This document shows positions 1 to 7,166 of a stretch of 16,105 nucleotides of DNA, in pieces. The notes beneath the pieces were generated by a model. It made no database searches. It saw only the letters and a program-made list of their open reading frames with translations, and was not told the DNA's origin. The DNA is from an uncultured bacterium. Its GTDB lineage: Bacteria; Bacillota; Negativicutes; Acidaminococcales; Acidaminococcaceae. Made by a program: the position numbers and the translations under genes. The DNA lies in the NCBI GenBank assembly GCA_905215645.1, contig CAJMQS010000045.1, positions 1-16,105 on the forward strand, given 5' to 3'. How positions within the stretch are numbered: position 1 is the first letter of the stretch; the number at the start of each line of letters is the position of its first letter.

Positions 1-1
1 C

Positions 2-35
2 AAAAAAACAGGCCCCGGCCGGGACCTGTTTTCCC
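2..35 (-). terminator. Intrinsic terminator of the desulfurase-mnmA unit
   Basis: Read on the minus strand, an interrupted GC-rich stem lies directly after the mnmA stop codon: plus-strand positions 8-16 pair with 21-29 around the four-base loop 17-20, with one C/A mismatch at 13/24. A run of seven T (plus-strand A at 2-8) follows. The flanking A and T tracts can extend the stem. This is a standard Rho-independent terminator. Confidence 0.85.
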
Positions 36-40
36 TTTCT

Positions 41-1108
41 TCATTCCACTATAGTCCCTCCCCCCAGGACCACTTCTCCGTCATACAGCACGGCGGCTTG
101 GCCGGGGGTGATGGCCCGCTGGGGTTCGTCGAATTGGACGGTGAAGGTGTCTTTCCCAGTGGGGATCACGGTGGCGGGCTGGGCTTCCTGGCGGTACCGG
201 ACTTTCACCTGGCACCGGACGGGACCTTCCGGCACCTCTCCGCTGATCCAGTTGGCGTCCTGGACCTTGGCCTCCCGGCTGAACAGGGCCTCGCTGGGGC
301 CCACGATGACGGCGTTCTTTGCCGGGTCGATCTTTACCACATAGAGAGGATAATCGGGCTGGTTCAGCCCCAGCTTCTTGTGCTGGCCCAGGGTGTAATA
401 GATGATCCCTTTGTGCTGGCCGATGACGTTTCCTTCCAAATCCAGGAAGGGACCGGGCTGGGGCTTGTAGCCCAAGATCCGCTGGACCGCATCGGTGTAC
501 TGGCCGTTGGGCACGAAACAGATGTCCTGACTGTCAGGCTTCTGGGAATTGATGAAGCCGTTTTCCGCGGCGATTTCCCGGGTGTGGGTCTTGTGGTATC
601 CCCCCAGGGGGAATTGGGTGTGGGCCAGCTGGTCCTGGGTCAGACTGTAGAGCACATAGCTCTGGTCCTTGGCCGGGTCCGTGGCCCGGAGCAGCTGGTA
701 CTTCCCTTCCGGGGTCTTCCGGATCCGGGCGTAATGGCCGGTGACCACACAGTCACAGCCCAGTTCCAGAGCCCGCTGGTACAGGGCGCCGAACTTCAGG
801 AACCGGTTGCAGTCGATGCAGGGGTTGGGGGTATGGCCCCGGGTGTAGCTCCGGGCGAATTTTTCCATCACGTCTTTTTTGAATTCTTCCGTGTAGTTGA
901 ACACGTAATAGGGCATATGGAGCCGGGCGGCCACGCTCCGGGCATCTTCCACGTCGCTGAGGCTGCAGCAGGTCTTGGAACTGCAGCCGGCATCCGGGTT
1001 GTTGTACAGTTTCATGGTGCAGCCGATGCAGTCGTACCCTGCATCCTGCATGAGTTTGGCGGCTACGGAGCTGTCCACTCCGCCGCTCATGGCGATCAGT
1101 GCTTTCAT
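41..1108 (-). CDS. mnmA: tRNA-specific 2-thiouridylase MnmA (three-cysteine CxxC form)
   Basis: Cytoplasmic enzyme that adenylates and then thiolates U34 of the tRNAs for Lys, Glu and Gln, giving the s2U part of mnm5s2U. The 355 residues match the usual family length. The ATP-binding PP-loop SGGVDSS is at residues 8-14. The conserved NPCIDCNRF stretch gives Cys97 and Cys100; Cys100 aligns with the catalytic Cys of E. coli MnmA. The second catalytic Cys is Cys197 in QDICF. A cysteine-rich insert (CSSKTCC, 42-48), which I recall from clostridial-type MnmA, follows the first strand-helix unit. The ATG start has AAAGGA just upstream (plus-strand 1113-1120 region), and only 15 bases separate it from the upstream desulfurase, so the two are almost certainly cotranscribed. 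The desulfurase neighbour is the likely sulfur donor, as in the Bacillus yrvO-mnmA pair. Confidence 0.96.
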   Translation of the reverse strand: MKALIAMSGGVDSSVAAKLMQDAGYDCIGCTMKLYNNPDAGCSSKTCCSLSDVEDARSVAARLHMPYYVFNYTEEFKKDVMEKFARSYTRGHTPNPCIDCNRFLKFGALYQRALELGCDCVVTGHYARIRKTPEGKYQLLRATDPAKDQSYVLYSLTQDQLAHTQFPLGGYHKTHTREIAAENGFINSQKPDSQDICFVPNGQYTDAVQRILGYKPQPGPFLDLEGNVIGQHKGIIYYTLGQHKKLGLNQPDYPLYVVKIDPAKNAVIVGPSEALFSREAKVQDANWISGEVPEGPVRCQVKVRYRQEAQPATVIPTGKDTFTVQFDEPQRAITPGQAAVLYDGEVVLGGGTIVE

Positions 1109-1123
1109 GATGCATCCTTTCTG

Positions 1124-2275
1124 TTATAGACGGTGTTCCAGGGAACGGAGCCGCTGGACTTCCCGGATGACGGTGGCGGCCGTCCAGTCCACCTGCTCCT
1201 GGGTGATGTCGTCTCCTAGGGAGAACCGCAGGGAGCATTTGGCTTCTTCCGGAGTGCAGCCCAGGGCCAGGAGCACATGGCTGGGTTCAGGGGAGCCGGA
1301 GGCACAGGCAGAACCGGCGGAGACGCAGATGCCGGCCATGCCCAGCACCGGCAGCAGGGCTTCGGCGGGAACCCCGTCAAAGGCCATATTCAGGTGGCCG
1401 GGGAGCCGGGGCACCTGCCCGCTGTGGACCCGGGTGCCGGGGAGAGCCAGGAGCCGCTGTTCCAGAGCGTCCCGGGCGGCGGCCATTTTTTCAGCATGGG
1501 CATCCAGATTCCGGGCCGCTTCTTCCAAGGCAGCAGCCATGCCCACGATGCCCGGTACGTTTTCCGTTCCTGCCCGTTTTCCCCGTTCCTGTTCTCCTCC
1601 GAAAATGAGGTTTTTTAAATCTATACCTTGCTTGGTAAAAAGGAATCCAATCCCCTTGGGTCCATGGAATTTATGAGCAGAACCAGAAAGGAAGTCGATA
1701 TCCCCGTTTTTCAAGGTCACCGGGATATGCCCCAGGGCCTGGACCGCATCGGTGTGGAACAGGGCCCCCTGGGCGTGGGCTAGGGCAGCCAGCTTTTCGA
1801 TGGGCTGGATAGCTCCGGTCTCATTGTTGGCGGTCATCACGGACACCAAAGCGGTTTCCGGCGTGAGGGCCTGTTCCAGGGCCGCCGGTTCCACCTGGCC
1901 TTCCCGGTTTGCCGGCAACAGGGTCACAGAGTATCCTTCTGCCTGGAGGGCTTCCAAGGTATGGAGGATGGCGTGGTGTTCGATGGCACTGGCGATGAGG
2001 CGGGTGCGGCCGTGGGCTTTCCCCCAGGCGGCAGCGGTGCGGAGGGCCTGGTTGTCGCTTTCACTGCCTCCGGAGGTGAAAGTGATCTCCCGGGGCCGGC
2101 AGCCCAGCAGCCGGGCGATGGTTTCCCGGGAGGCGATCAGGGCCCGGGAGGCTTCCTGCCCCAGGGGATAGGTGCTGGAGGGGTTGCCGTACTGTTCTGT
2201 AAAATAAGGCAGCATGGCCTCCAGGACCTTGGGCAGGACCCGGGTGGTGGCTGCATTGTCAGCATAGACGAACAT
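1124..2275 (-). CDS. nifS: Cysteine desulfurase (NifS/IscS class I)
   Basis: PLP enzyme that removes sulfur from L-cysteine as a protein-bound persulfide, giving alanine. It is 383 residues long. Visible landmarks: SAIEHHAIL with the PLP-stacking His near 100-101, NNETG at 150-154, HTDAVQA at 174-180, the PLP Schiff-base lysine K202 in HKFHGPKG, and the catalytic Cys324 in the loop SAGSACASG, which is the class I arrangement. The ATG start is preceded on the minus strand by AAAGGAG (about 2282-2288). The gene lies directly upstream of mnmA with a 15-base gap, so its main client is probably MnmA, with Fe-S cluster supply as a possible second role. No IscU or Tus relay gene is in the window. 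Whether nifS, iscS or yrvO is the right symbol cannot be settled from the sequence alone. Confidence 0.95.
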   Translation of the reverse strand: MFVYADNAATTRVLPKVLEAMLPYFTEQYGNPSSTYPLGQEASRALIASRETIARLLGCRPREITFTSGGSESDNQALRTAAAWGKAHGRTRLIASAIEHHAILHTLEALQAEGYSVTLLPANREGQVEPAALEQALTPETALVSVMTANNETGAIQPIEKLAALAHAQGALFHTDAVQALGHIPVTLKNGDIDFLSGSAHKFHGPKGIGFLFTKQGIDLKNLIFGGEQERGKRAGTENVPGIVGMAAALEEAARNLDAHAEKMAAARDALEQRLLALPGTRVHSGQVPRLPGHLNMAFDGVPAEALLPVLGMAGICVSAGSACASGSPEPSHVLLALGCTPEEAKCSLRFSLGDDITQEQVDWTAATVIREVQRLRSLEHRL

Positions 2276-2307
2276 GGTGGTACTCCTTTGTAAATTAATA
2301 TCATATC

Positions 2308-2336
2308 ATTATACTACAGGTTGGAAGGCGTGGGAA
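2308..2336 (-). promoter_or_regulatory. Predicted sigma-70 promoter for nifS-mnmA
   Basis: On the minus strand a perfect -10 box TATAAT (plus-strand 2308-2313) lies 17 bases from TTCCCA (2331-2336), a four-of-six match to TTGACA. The predicted start lies about 25 bases upstream of the nifS ATG. The -10 box is convincing; the -35 box is weak. Confidence 0.55.
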
Positions 2337-2353
2337 TTCCTTCTTTTTTCCTC

Positions 2354-2382
2354 TTGCTTTATTCCGTACTCCATGCTATACT
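2354..2382 (+). promoter_or_regulatory. Predicted sigma-70 promoter for rpsF-ssb-rpsR
   Basis: TTGCTT (2354-2359) and TATACT (2377-2382) are separated by exactly 17 bases. Transcription would start near 2389, giving a leader of about 70 bases. Just after the start lies an AT-only perfect inverted repeat, GTATATAT-T-ATATATAC (2392-2408), and then a five-pair stem CTGCC/GGTAG (2414-2418 with 2424-2428). In many Firmicutes this leader binds the S6:S18 complex for autoregulation; I cannot identify that motif here with confidence. Confidence 0.65.
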
Positions 2383-2445
2383 TTTAAGGCTGTATATATT
2401 ATATATACTTCTTCTGCCCTCATGGTAGAGGAGCAAATCCAAAGG

Positions 2446-2455
2446 AGGAGGTGAT
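2446..2455 (+). promoter_or_regulatory. Very strong ribosome binding site fixing the GTG start of rpsF
   Basis: AGGAGGTGAT is complementary over its full ten bases to the usual 3' end of bacterial 16S rRNA. Its GGAGG core ends seven bases before the GTG at 2459. This decides the non-ATG start, which also gives the expected S6 N-terminus MNNYEVMYIV. Confidence 0.85.
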
Positions 2456-2458
2456 TTC

Positions 2459-2743
2459 GTGAATAACTACGAAGTCATGTACATCGTTAAGCCGGTAGAA
2501 GAGGACGCTTTCAACGCTGTTGTAAAGAAGTTCGATGACCTGCTGGTGGCTAACGGCGCTACGATCGAAAAAACCGATAAGTGGGGCAAAAAACGTTTGG
2601 CATATGCTATTCAGGACTTCAATGATGGTCTGTATGTTCTGACCACCTTTGCCGCTGAACCTGCAGCCGTGAAGGAACTGGACCGTGTGATGAAGATTAC
2701 GGACGATATCCTGCGTCACATGATCATTCGCAAAGGCGAATAA
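2459..2743 (+). CDS. rpsF: 30S ribosomal protein S6
   Basis: Small-subunit protein that binds 16S rRNA as a heterodimer with S18 in the platform. It is 94 residues long, the typical bacterial length. The N-terminal strand YEVMYIVKP, the KTDKWGKKRLAYAI segment near 38-51 and the C-terminal DRVMKITDDILRHMIIRK region are characteristic of the family. The start is GTG, supported by the full-length Shine-Dalgarno sequence at 2446-2455. It is the first gene of the conserved rpsF-ssb-rpsR operon and is followed after 13 bases by ssb, whose ribosome binding site begins immediately at the rpsF stop codon. Confidence 0.97.
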   Translation: MNNYEVMYIVKPVEEDAFNAVVKKFDDLLVANGATIEKTDKWGKKRLAYAIQDFNDGLYVLTTFAAEPAAVKELDRVMKITDDILRHMIIRKGE

Positions 2744-2756
2744 GGAGGCTGGGTGT

Positions 2757-3200
2757 ATGAATCGCATTATCTTGTTAGGCCGTCTCGTACGGGATCCGGA
2801 AGTCCGGGTCACTCCTACGGAAAAAACGGTCTGCACCTTTACTCTGGCAGTTGACCGTCCCTTCACTGCGAAGAACGGTCAGCGGGAAGCGGATTTTATC
2901 AACATCGTTACGTGGAATAAAACCGCTGAATTATGTGGGAACAGTTTGACCAAGGGCCAGAGGGCTCTGGTGGAAGGACGACTGCAGATCCGCAGCTACG
3001 ATGGCAAAGACGGGAACAAGCATTATGTGACGGAAGTCATTGCGGACCGTGTGGAATTCATCGAACGGAAAGGCACCGGCAATCCTGCCGCAGGCCAGCA
3101 GAATCCTCCTTCCCAGAATCATCCCTCTCAGGGCGGCTCCGCCGATCCCATGGGGGGCTTTGGCTCTGAAGTAGGTTTTGACGAAGAGATCCCATTCTAA
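2757..3200 (+). CDS. ssb: Single-stranded DNA-binding protein
   Basis: Binds single-stranded DNA during replication, recombination and repair, and recruits partner enzymes through its acidic tail. It is 147 residues long. Residues 1 to about 102 form the OB fold (start MNRIILLGRLVRDPEVR; VTWNKTAE around Trp53). A Gln/Pro/Gly-rich flexible linker runs from about 105 to 139. The C-terminal tip DEEIPF (142-147) is the canonical protein-interaction motif, so the protein is complete. The ATG start is eight bases after AAGGAGG (2742-2748). It sits between the genes for its operon partners S6 and S18, an arrangement conserved across Firmicutes. Confidence 0.97.
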   Translation: MNRIILLGRLVRDPEVRVTPTEKTVCTFTLAVDRPFTAKNGQREADFINIVTWNKTAELCGNSLTKGQRALVEGRLQIRSYDGKDGNKHYVTEVIADRVEFIERKGTGNPAAGQQNPPSQNHPSQGGSADPMGGFGSEVGFDEEIPF

Positions 3201-3221
3201 AAGGGAGGATAGAGAATAGCT

Positions 3222-3458
3222 ATGATGAAGCGTGAAAGAGGAAATCGGAGACCCAGAAGAAAAGTCTGCTCCTTCTGCGTCGACAAAGTCCAAGAAATCG
3301 ATTATAAAGATGCAGCCAAGCTGCGCAAGTTCATCACCGAACGGGGCAAGATCCTGCCTCGCCGGATTTCCGGTACCTGTGCAAAACATCAGCGTCAGCT
3401 GACCATTGCCATCAAACGTGCCAGAAACGTTGCGCTGCTGCCGTTCACGGCAGAATAA
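3222..3458 (+). CDS. rpsR: 30S ribosomal protein S18, zinc-site (C+) type
   Basis: Small-subunit protein, partner of S6 in the 30S platform. It is 78 residues long if the first of two adjacent ATG codons (3222, 3225) is used; the second would give 77. The core DYKDAAKLRKFITERGKILPRR and the end IKRARNVALLPF are diagnostic. Cys16, Cys19, Cys53 and His56 (CSFC and CAKH) form a plausible zinc-binding set, the C+ version of S18; Bacillus subtilis S18 lacks these cysteines. GGGAGG (3203-3208) provides the ribosome binding site. The gene ends the operon and is followed 12 bases later by a strong terminator. Confidence 0.96.
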   Translation: MMKRERGNRRPRRKVCSFCVDKVQEIDYKDAAKLRKFITERGKILPRRISGTCAKHQRQLTIAIKRARNVALLPFTAE

Positions 3459-3470
3459 GCCGGATGACAG

Positions 3471-3501
3471 AGACAGACCCTCCGGGGTCTGTCTTTTTTT
3501 T
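3471..3501 (+). terminator. Intrinsic terminator after rpsR
   Basis: A perfect ten-pair stem, AGACAGACCC (3471-3480) with GGGTCTGTCT (3485-3494), is closed by the stable UNCG-class loop TCCG and followed by a T run to 3501. It ends the rpsF-ssb-rpsR operon. Confidence 0.95.
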
Positions 3502-3509
3502 GCCAAATA

Positions 3510-3539
3510 TTGTAAAATAGTAAGGAAACGCTGTATAAG
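3510..3539 (+). promoter_or_regulatory. Possible promoter for yybS-gdpP-rplI
   Basis: TTGTAA (3510-3515) and TATAAG (3534-3539) are 18 bases apart, in the only AT-rich stretch between the rpsR terminator and yybS. Both boxes are imperfect. An upstream promoter is required because the preceding operon ends in a strong terminator, but another placement (for example TAAAAT at 3513-3518 as the -10 box) is possible. Confidence 0.4.
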
Positions 3540-3565
3540 CTGCCAATGGTCAATGGCGGAAGGAA

Positions 3566-3580
3566 GCCGGCTGCGCCGGC
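3566..3580 (+). repeat. GCCGGC double palindrome in the yybS leader
   Basis: GCCGGC-TGC-GCCGGC forms a perfect six-pair stem with a three-base loop, and each half is itself a palindrome. It lies 11 bases upstream of the GGAGG ribosome binding site (3592-3596) of yybS. It could be a leader hairpin affecting translation, or chance in GC-rich DNA. Confidence 0.5.
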
Positions 3581-3605
3581 AGTATCATGATGGAGGAATA
3601 TCGCT

Positions 3606-4562
3606 TTGCAGTACCATAAAACTTCTTCGCTGGTGGAATCCGGCATCCTGGCGGCAGTGGCCGTCCTTTTCACCCTGGTGGGAAATTACATCCCAGTGCT
3701 GGATCTCATCGTCAGCATCCTGTGGCCTCTGCCCATCATCCTCTGCGGCCGGCGGAACGGGCTCAAATGGAGCATCCTGTGTTTATTGGTCACCGGCTGT
3801 GTGGTGGCGGTGCTGCTGTCCCCGCTCCAGGCCCTGACCCAGTGCCTGATCCTGGGACTCATCGGCCTTTTCATGGGATATGCCATGCGGAAACAGATGA
3901 CACCGGTGCAGACCCTCCTGATGGGCAGCCTGGGGGCCCTGCTTTCCACGGTGCTCAGTGCCCTGGCGGCCTACTTTTTCATGCATGTGAATGTGATCGA
4001 AGTGTTCTTCCAGTCCATCGATGAATCGGTCTCCATGAGCAGTGAGATCTTCCAGACCTTGGGGATGAGCGGCTTCAGCGAGACCCAGCTGGCCCAGATG
4101 AAAAAGATGTTCGAACTGATCCTGCCGGCCGGGGTGCTGCTCAGCGCACCCATCACCGCCATCGCCAACTACTGGGCGGCCCGGAAGATCTTGGGGCGGC
4201 TGGGGGATTACTACCCCTGGTTTCCGCCTTTCGCCTTGTGGAAGCTGCCCAAATGGCTGCTCCTGCCCTATGGTATCGGCATGATGCTGATCTTCTTCGG
4301 GCAGAACTATCAGGATTCCCTGCTCTACCGGGGCGGGTACACCCTGTACATGATGATGAACATGCTGCTCCTGGTCCAGGGGCTCTGCCTGATCCGCTGG
4401 TATGTGGAATACCGCCGTTACCCCCGGATCCTGCTCCCCCTGAGCTTGGTGCTGACCTTCACCCTGCCCATCGCCTCTCAGTTAGTGGTGGTGCTGGGGG
4501 CCTATGAAATGGTCTTTGATCTGCGGAAGATCCGGAAACCGGACCCGAAAAAGCCGGAATAG
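3606..4562 (+). CDS. yybS: YybS-family (DUF2232) integral membrane protein
   Basis: Polytopic membrane protein of 318 residues and unknown biochemical function. Roughly eight hydrophobic segments are visible, near residues 10-30, 33-42, 47-66, 72-85, 98-118, 163-185, 215-233 and 245-300 (the last probably two). A longer hydrophilic loop covers about 119-160, and the tail is short and basic (RKIRKPDPKKPE). Family membership is inferred from this topology and from the position directly before gdpP and rplI, which is the conserved location of yybS in Firmicutes; DUF2232 proteins resemble ECF-transporter substrate subunits. The start is a TTG, chosen because GGAGG (3592-3596) lies nine bases upstream and no better in-frame start is near. 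Only 11 bases separate it from gdpP, so the two are cotranscribed and may act in the same membrane. Confidence 0.85.
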   Translation: MQYHKTSSLVESGILAAVAVLFTLVGNYIPVLDLIVSILWPLPIILCGRRNGLKWSILCLLVTGCVVAVLLSPLQALTQCLILGLIGLFMGYAMRKQMTPVQTLLMGSLGALLSTVLSALAAYFFMHVNVIEVFFQSIDESVSMSSEIFQTLGMSGFSETQLAQMKKMFELILPAGVLLSAPITAIANYWAARKILGRLGDYYPWFPPFALWKLPKWLLLPYGIGMMLIFFGQNYQDSLLYRGGYTLYMMMNMLLLVQGLCLIRWYVEYRRYPRILLPLSLVLTFTLPIASQLVVVLGAYEMVFDLRKIRKPDPKKPE

Positions 4563-4573
4563 AGGGAGAGAAA

Positions 4574-6622
4574 ATGGACGATAAATCACGCCGGAATCTC
4601 TGGCAGTCTGTACGCATCGGGGTGGCCCTCCTGGGGTCTGCCCTGGTGGTCTATGGGATTGCTGTGAATCAGGCCATCTGTACGGCAGTAGGGTTCCTTT
4701 CCGTACTGCTGGTCTATTACCTGACCTTTCGGAGCAACCGGCTCCGGGAAGCCTGGTTCAACCATTCCATGACCACGGTGGTCCGGAATATCGAGCGGGC
4801 CAACAATTATGCTTCCCAGCGGATCCCCATCGGGATCGGGGTCTTTGACAAGGATGGGCATCTCCAGTGGCGGAACCGGCTGTTCAACGAATTCATCGCG
4901 GCGGATGTGCCCCTGGCCACTCCCTTCGAAAAGGTGCTGCCCCCGCCGGACAACAACTTTGCCACCTTGCGGCTGCGGGATGCAGACAAGCAGATCAAGA
5001 TCGGGGACCGGATCTACAAGATGCTGGTCCGGCGGATCCAGATCACCGACAATCCAGAAGAGGATACGGGGCTGGCTCTGTATCTGACAGATATCACGGA
5101 CCGGGAACGGCAGAAAAAACGGTACGAGGAAGAACGGCCGGTGGTGGCCTATGTCCAGTTCGACAACTATGACGATGCCATGAAGGGACTCAACGAAAAC
5201 GAACGGGCCAGCCTGATCGTGGACGTGACCAAGGCCATCGGCGGCTGGGTGGAAGAAGTCCACGGGTATTTCCAGAAGTATACGGAAGACATGTTCGTGG
5301 TGGGCCTGAGCCGGAAGGGGCTGACGGATACCATCAATAAGAAATTCCAGGTGCTGGACCGGGTCCGGGACATCAAAAGCGGGAATCGGATCAGCCCCAC
5401 CATCAGTATCGGGGTGGCTGCGGACAGCCGGAACCTGTCGGAAATGAGCCAGAAGGCCCAGGCTGCCCTGGATCTGGCCCTGGGCCGGGGCGGCGACCAG
5501 GCCGTAGTCCAATTGGGGGACGATATGAGCTTCTACGGGGCCCGGGGGTCCGTCCAGGCCAAGAATACCCGGGTGCGGGCCCGGATCGTGGCCCAGGCCA
5601 TCCATGAGCTGATGGTCAGTGCGGACCAGGTATTCATCATGGGCCATGCCAATGAAGATTACGATGCCCTGGGAGCAGCCATCGGGGTGGCTAAGATGGC
5701 CCTGACCTTGAATAAGAGCTGCTGCATCGTCACCAGCGGCCAGGGGCCGTCCCTGAAGAAGCTGGAAACGGTGTCCAAGGACCAGAGCGACCGGTATCTG
5801 TCCCTGTTCGTGGACGAGGAAGAAGCCCTGAAACGGATCACTCCCGGCAGCATCCTGGTGCTGGTGGATCACCACCGGGCTATGCTCAGCGCGGCTCCCC
5901 GGGTGCTCCAGGCCATCCGGAGACGGATCATCATCGACCATCACCGGCGGGCGGAAGACGCCATCACCGATGTGATGCTCCAGTACATGGAACCCTCCAC
6001 CTCTTCCACCTGTGAAATGGTCACAGAGATCCTCCAGTATTTCGAAAACAAGCTGCAGTTTTCCGAAGTGGAAGCCACGGCCCTGTATGCAGGGATCCTG
6101 GTGGACACCAAGAATTTTGCGGTGCAGACTGGGGAGCGGACTTTCGAAGCGGCAGCGTTCCTGCGCCGGAACGGAGCCGACCCCCATATGGTTTCCCTGC
6201 TGTTCAAAGATGATGAACATACGGTGCTCACTCGGGCCCGGATCATCACCGAGATGAAACAGCCCCTGCCCGGACTGGCGGTGGCGGTGCACCAGTGCTC
6301 CTGCCAGGATAAGGATACGCCGGTGATCGTGGCCCAGGCGGCGGATGAACTGCTGACCATGGATGACATCCGGGCCAGCGTGGTTTTCAGCCAGAATGAA
6401 AAAGGAGTCAGCATCAGTGCCCGCAGTGACGGTTCCGTCAATGTGCAGGTGATGATGGAAGAACTTGGCGGCGGCGGCCATCAGACCGTGGCCGGGGTGC
6501 AGGTCAAGGGCGTGACGGCGGAAGAACTGATGCCGAAAGTCCTTGAACTGGCCAAAGAACAAATGAAGGAGAGCGATACAGATGAAGGTAATCTTGCTGC
6601 AGGACATCAAGAAATTGGGTAA
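4574..6622 (+). CDS. gdpP: Cyclic-di-AMP phosphodiesterase GdpP
   Basis: Membrane-anchored phosphodiesterase that hydrolyses c-di-AMP to pApA and so affects potassium, osmotic and cell-wall homeostasis. It is 682 residues long, close to the usual 650-680. Order: two transmembrane helices (about 13-30 and 33-51), a PAS-like region (about 70-175), a degenerate GGDEF domain (about 185-315; the signature position reads KYTEDMFVVG, so no cyclase activity is expected), then DHH/DHHA1. Metal-binding and catalytic positions seen: H358, D362 and D364 in GHANEDYDALG, D432-H433 in VDHHRAM, D455-H456-H457 in IDHHRR, D511, and the DHHA1 motif GGGGH at 632-636. The first DHH-type motif reads DHH where I recall DTH in many homologues. 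Its 3' end overlaps rplI by 41 bases. Upstream spacing to yybS is 11 bases, with a modest GAGGGAG binding site. Confidence 0.95.
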   Translation: MDDKSRRNLWQSVRIGVALLGSALVVYGIAVNQAICTAVGFLSVLLVYYLTFRSNRLREAWFNHSMTTVVRNIERANNYASQRIPIGIGVFDKDGHLQWRNRLFNEFIAADVPLATPFEKVLPPPDNNFATLRLRDADKQIKIGDRIYKMLVRRIQITDNPEEDTGLALYLTDITDRERQKKRYEEERPVVAYVQFDNYDDAMKGLNENERASLIVDVTKAIGGWVEEVHGYFQKYTEDMFVVGLSRKGLTDTINKKFQVLDRVRDIKSGNRISPTISIGVAADSRNLSEMSQKAQAALDLALGRGGDQAVVQLGDDMSFYGARGSVQAKNTRVRARIVAQAIHELMVSADQVFIMGHANEDYDALGAAIGVAKMALTLNKSCCIVTSGQGPSLKKLETVSKDQSDRYLSLFVDEEEALKRITPGSILVLVDHHRAMLSAAPRVLQAIRRRIIIDHHRRAEDAITDVMLQYMEPSTSSTCEMVTEILQYFENKLQFSEVEATALYAGILVDTKNFAVQTGERTFEAAAFLRRNGADPHMVSLLFKDDEHTVLTRARIITEMKQPLPGLAVAVHQCSCQDKDTPVIVAQAADELLTMDDIRASVVFSQNEKGVSISARSDGSVNVQVMMEELGGGGHQTVAGVQVKGVTAEELMPKVLELAKEQMKESDTDEGNLAAGHQEIG

Positions 6623-7034
6623 AAAAGGCGATATCATCGAAACGGCGGAAGGCTATGGCCGGAACTATCTGATCCCTCGGGGCATGGCGGAAGAAGCCAC
6701 TTCTCGGAACCTGAACCAGGCCAAACAAGATATGCAAGTGGCCAAACACCGGGCTGCCCAGGCCCATGACGAAGCGGTGATCCTGGCTGCCCAGCTGGAA
6801 AAAGTCACCCTCCATATGAAGGTGAAAGTGGGGGCCAACGGCAAGCTGTTCGGCTCTATTGCTTCCAAGGATGTGGCCGATGCCCTGCTGACCCAGACGG
6901 GGATGGAAGGCGTAGACCGCCGGAAGATCGAGATCCCGGAAACCATCAAGAGCCCGGGGGTGTACACTGCGACGGCGAAACTGCTGCCGGATGTGTCCGC
7001 GAAGTTCAAGGTCGTTGTAGAAACGGAAGCATAA
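6582..7034 (+). CDS. rplI: 50S ribosomal protein L9
   Basis: Large-subunit protein that reaches from the base of the L1 stalk and helps keep the reading frame. It is 150 residues long, the normal size. The N-terminal rRNA-binding domain (1-40) carries the family signature around GYGRNYLIPRG (24-34). A long connecting helix follows (about 41-75), then a C-terminal domain beginning at KVGANGKLFGSIASKDVADAL. The ATG is supported by AAGGAGAG (6566-6573), eight bases upstream and inside the end of gdpP. The start lies 41 bases before the gdpP stop, so translation of the two is probably coupled. gdpP-rplI-dnaB is a conserved Firmicute order. Confidence 0.97.
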   Translation: MKVILLQDIKKLGKKGDIIETAEGYGRNYLIPRGMAEEATSRNLNQAKQDMQVAKHRAAQAHDEAVILAAQLEKVTLHMKVKVGANGKLFGSIASKDVADALLTQTGMEGVDRRKIEIPETIKSPGVYTATAKLLPDVSAKFKVVVETEA

Positions 7035-7039
7035 AAATG

Positions 7040-7148
7040 AACCCACCACCAGCCCCAGGCTGGTCCCCCGCCCTTGAAAAGAGCGGATAGACAGGACAAT
7101 GGCTGTCTTGAGAAGGGGATCGGCACCTCTGTGATACGGTGGTGGGTT
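7040..7148 (+). ncRNA. Candidate structured leader RNA between rplI and dnaB
   Basis: An 11-pair perfect long-range helix, AACCCACCACC (7040-7050) with GGTGGTGGGTT (7138-7148), encloses about 87 bases that can fold further: a short hairpin AGCC/GGCT (7051-7054 with 7058-7061), and a nested arm CCCTT/AAGGG (7071-7075 with 7113-7117) leading to AGACAG/CTGTCT (7089-7094 with 7103-7108). A purine-rich internal loop lies between the two helices of that arm. A pyrimidine tract (TTTCTTTTC, 7147-7155) follows the closing helix, so it could also act as a large terminator-like element. CCTCT (7126-7130) could pair with the GGAGG (7162-7166) of the dnaB binding site. I do not recognise a known RNA family. 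It may instead be an inserted repeat with terminal inverted repeats. Confidence 0.5.
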
Positions 7149-7158
7149 TCTTTTCAGG

Positions 7159-7166
7159 AAAGGAGG
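7159..7166 (+). promoter_or_regulatory. Ribosome binding site that fixes a TTG start for dnaB
   Basis: AAAGGAGG lies eight bases before the TTG at 7175. The upstream in-frame GTG at 7139 has no such site and falls inside the closing helix of the leader structure, so TTG is preferred. The resulting protein starts MEERIPPQNIEAEQ, matching the usual DnaB N-terminus. Confidence 0.8.

Noticed and set aside
98..1129. Long open frame of 343 codons opposite mnmA
   Set aside because: It is the antisense shadow of a GC-rich gene with clear MnmA motifs. It has no ribosome binding site or recognisable domain and low-complexity His/Gly/Val-rich content.
4586..6637. Open frame of 683 codons on the minus strand covering almost all of gdpP
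   Set aside because: The strand with DHH, GGDEF-like and membrane features is the plus strand. The antisense frame is open because codons such as TTA, CTA and TCA are rare in this GC-rich gene. Its product is His/Gly/Asp-rich without domains.
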